From: Gammaproteobacteria bacterium
GTDB lineage: Bacteria; Pseudomonadota; Gammaproteobacteria; SZUA-152
Assembly: GCA_030599435.1 (NCBI GenBank)
Contig: JAUVNZ010000083.1
Coordinates: 1 to 7,009 of the forward strand
Length of the DNA stretch: 7,009 bases
Direction of reading: 5' to 3'
The number at the start of each line of letters is the position of its first letter. Position 1 is the first letter of the stretch. The notes under the pieces were generated by a model. The model was not told where the DNA came from, did not search any database, and saw only the letters and a list, made by a program, of their open reading frames with translations. Both the position numbers and the translations under genes were made by a program. Below, piece after piece: positions 6,776 through 7,009 of this stretch.

Positions 6776-6797
6776 ATCTGTGAACAATATCACTATA
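6776..6797. promoter_or_regulatory. CRP/Vfr-like binding site
   Basis: TGTGA (6779-6783), a 6-nt spacer, then TCACT (6790-6794) matches the TGTGA-N6-TCACA consensus at 9 of 10 core bases. It is centred at 6786.5. A weak -10 candidate, TATTGT (6816-6821) or TACTAT (6813-6818), lies at about the distance expected for a class II CRP-activated promoter. That would start transcription near 6825-6828, about 80 nt before the ATG at 6908. Inferred from pattern only. Confidence 0.4.
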
Positions 6798-6907
6798 TTT
6801 TATACCCATTTTTACTATTGTATTTGAGAGGGTATTTGTAAGGGTAAACATCCAAAAAAACCTGTTTATTAGTCGTAATCTGAAGTGAAAAATAAGGTCG
6901 TTTAATA

Positions 6908-7009
6908 ATGTCTCGAAGTATCCAGGAGAAAATTACTGACACCCTTGACAGTGGTGAAAGTGAATCAGGTTCCGGTTTAGTATTCAGAGTCGAAACATTA
7001 GCAGATAAA
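6908..7009 (+). CDS. N-terminus of an unrecognised protein, truncated by window edge
   Basis: An open frame starts at ATG 6908 and stays open for 34 codons to the end of the window. The visible part begins MSRSIQEKITDTLDSGES and continues with a Ser/Gly/Glu-rich stretch (residues 15-23), then LVFRVETLADK. No signal peptide or membrane segment is visible and I do not recognise a family. The Shine-Dalgarno is weak: AAGG at 6894-6897, 10 nt before the ATG. The gene is divergent from the GGDEF-EAL gene and shares its upstream region, which may hint at common control but does not show function. That it is a real gene is supported by the open frame, the absence of a competing gene and the possible CRP-type promoter; a chance open frame of this length remains possible. 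Confidence 0.5.
   Translation, partial: MSRSIQEKITDTLDSGESESGSGLVFRVETLADK

Larger units (their letters stand above)
6461..6907. other. AT-rich divergent intergenic region (447 nt)
   Basis: This stretch separates the divergent c-di-GMP gene and the gene starting at 6908. It is visibly AT-rich. From left to right it holds the Shine-Dalgarno of the minus-strand gene (6463-6469), the 8-bp palindrome TTAATTAA (6531-6538), a perfect 10-bp inverted repeat with TATAAT on each strand (6547-6576), a CRP/Vfr-like site (about 6776-6797), and a weak inverted pair TAAACA/TGTTTA (6845-6850 and 6863-6868). I see no credible coding sequence in it: the longest start-to-stop piece I noted is an 11-codon frame at 6590-6625. 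If the plus-strand -10 at 6547 is used, the next gene has a leader of about 350 nt. Confidence 0.6.

Noticed and set aside
6845..6868. TAAACA/TGTTTA inverted pair before the truncated gene
   Set aside because: Six-base AT-rich arms with a 12-nt loop are common by chance in this region.

Overview
The window reads as a chromosomal segment of a free-living, probably aquatic gammaproteobacterium outside the Enterobacterales. Three things point there. It has an SMC-type ScpA/ScpB pair instead of MukBEF. Its tryptophanyl-tRNA synthetase is of the long, cysteine-motif type I recall from Pseudomonas. The order site-2 protease - trpS - scpA - scpB - rluB is one I associate with the Pseudomonas/Cellvibrio/Marinobacter side of the class. 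Base composition looks moderate in the first half and visibly AT-richer from about 4510 onward. The species cannot be named from sequence alone.

Positions 1-4507 (+ strand) form a housekeeping cluster: the 3' part of a membrane site-2 protease gene (1-513), trpS with a TTG start (588-1802), scpA (1920-2792), scpB (2811-3596) and rluB (3593-4507). scpA and scpB are 18 nt apart and scpB overlaps rluB by 4 nt (GTGA), so these three are almost certainly co-transcribed. The trpS-scpA gap is 117 nt with no convincing promoter or terminator. The cluster serves protein maturation, tRNA charging, chromosome condensation and 23S rRNA modification.

Positions 4517-6460 (- strand) hold one large gene converging on rluB with only 9 nt between the stop codons. 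It encodes an inner-membrane c-di-GMP protein with a periplasmic four-helix-bundle-like sensor, a GGDEF domain reading GGDQF with no I-site, and an EAL domain with all key residues. Phosphodiesterase output is the most economical prediction.

Positions 6461-6907 are a 447-nt AT-rich intergenic region between divergent genes. It holds a perfect 10-bp inverted repeat whose arms carry TATAAT on both strands and a CRP/Vfr-like palindrome about 120 nt before the next gene. At 6908 a new + strand gene begins with an acidic Ser/Gly-rich N-terminus and is cut by the window edge; I do not recognise it.

I see no mobile element, CRISPR array, tRNA or rRNA. Nothing here is clearly a new system. The points most worth checking are the likely iron-sulfur TrpRS, the asymmetric c-di-GMP enzyme and the two-sided regulatory palindrome.
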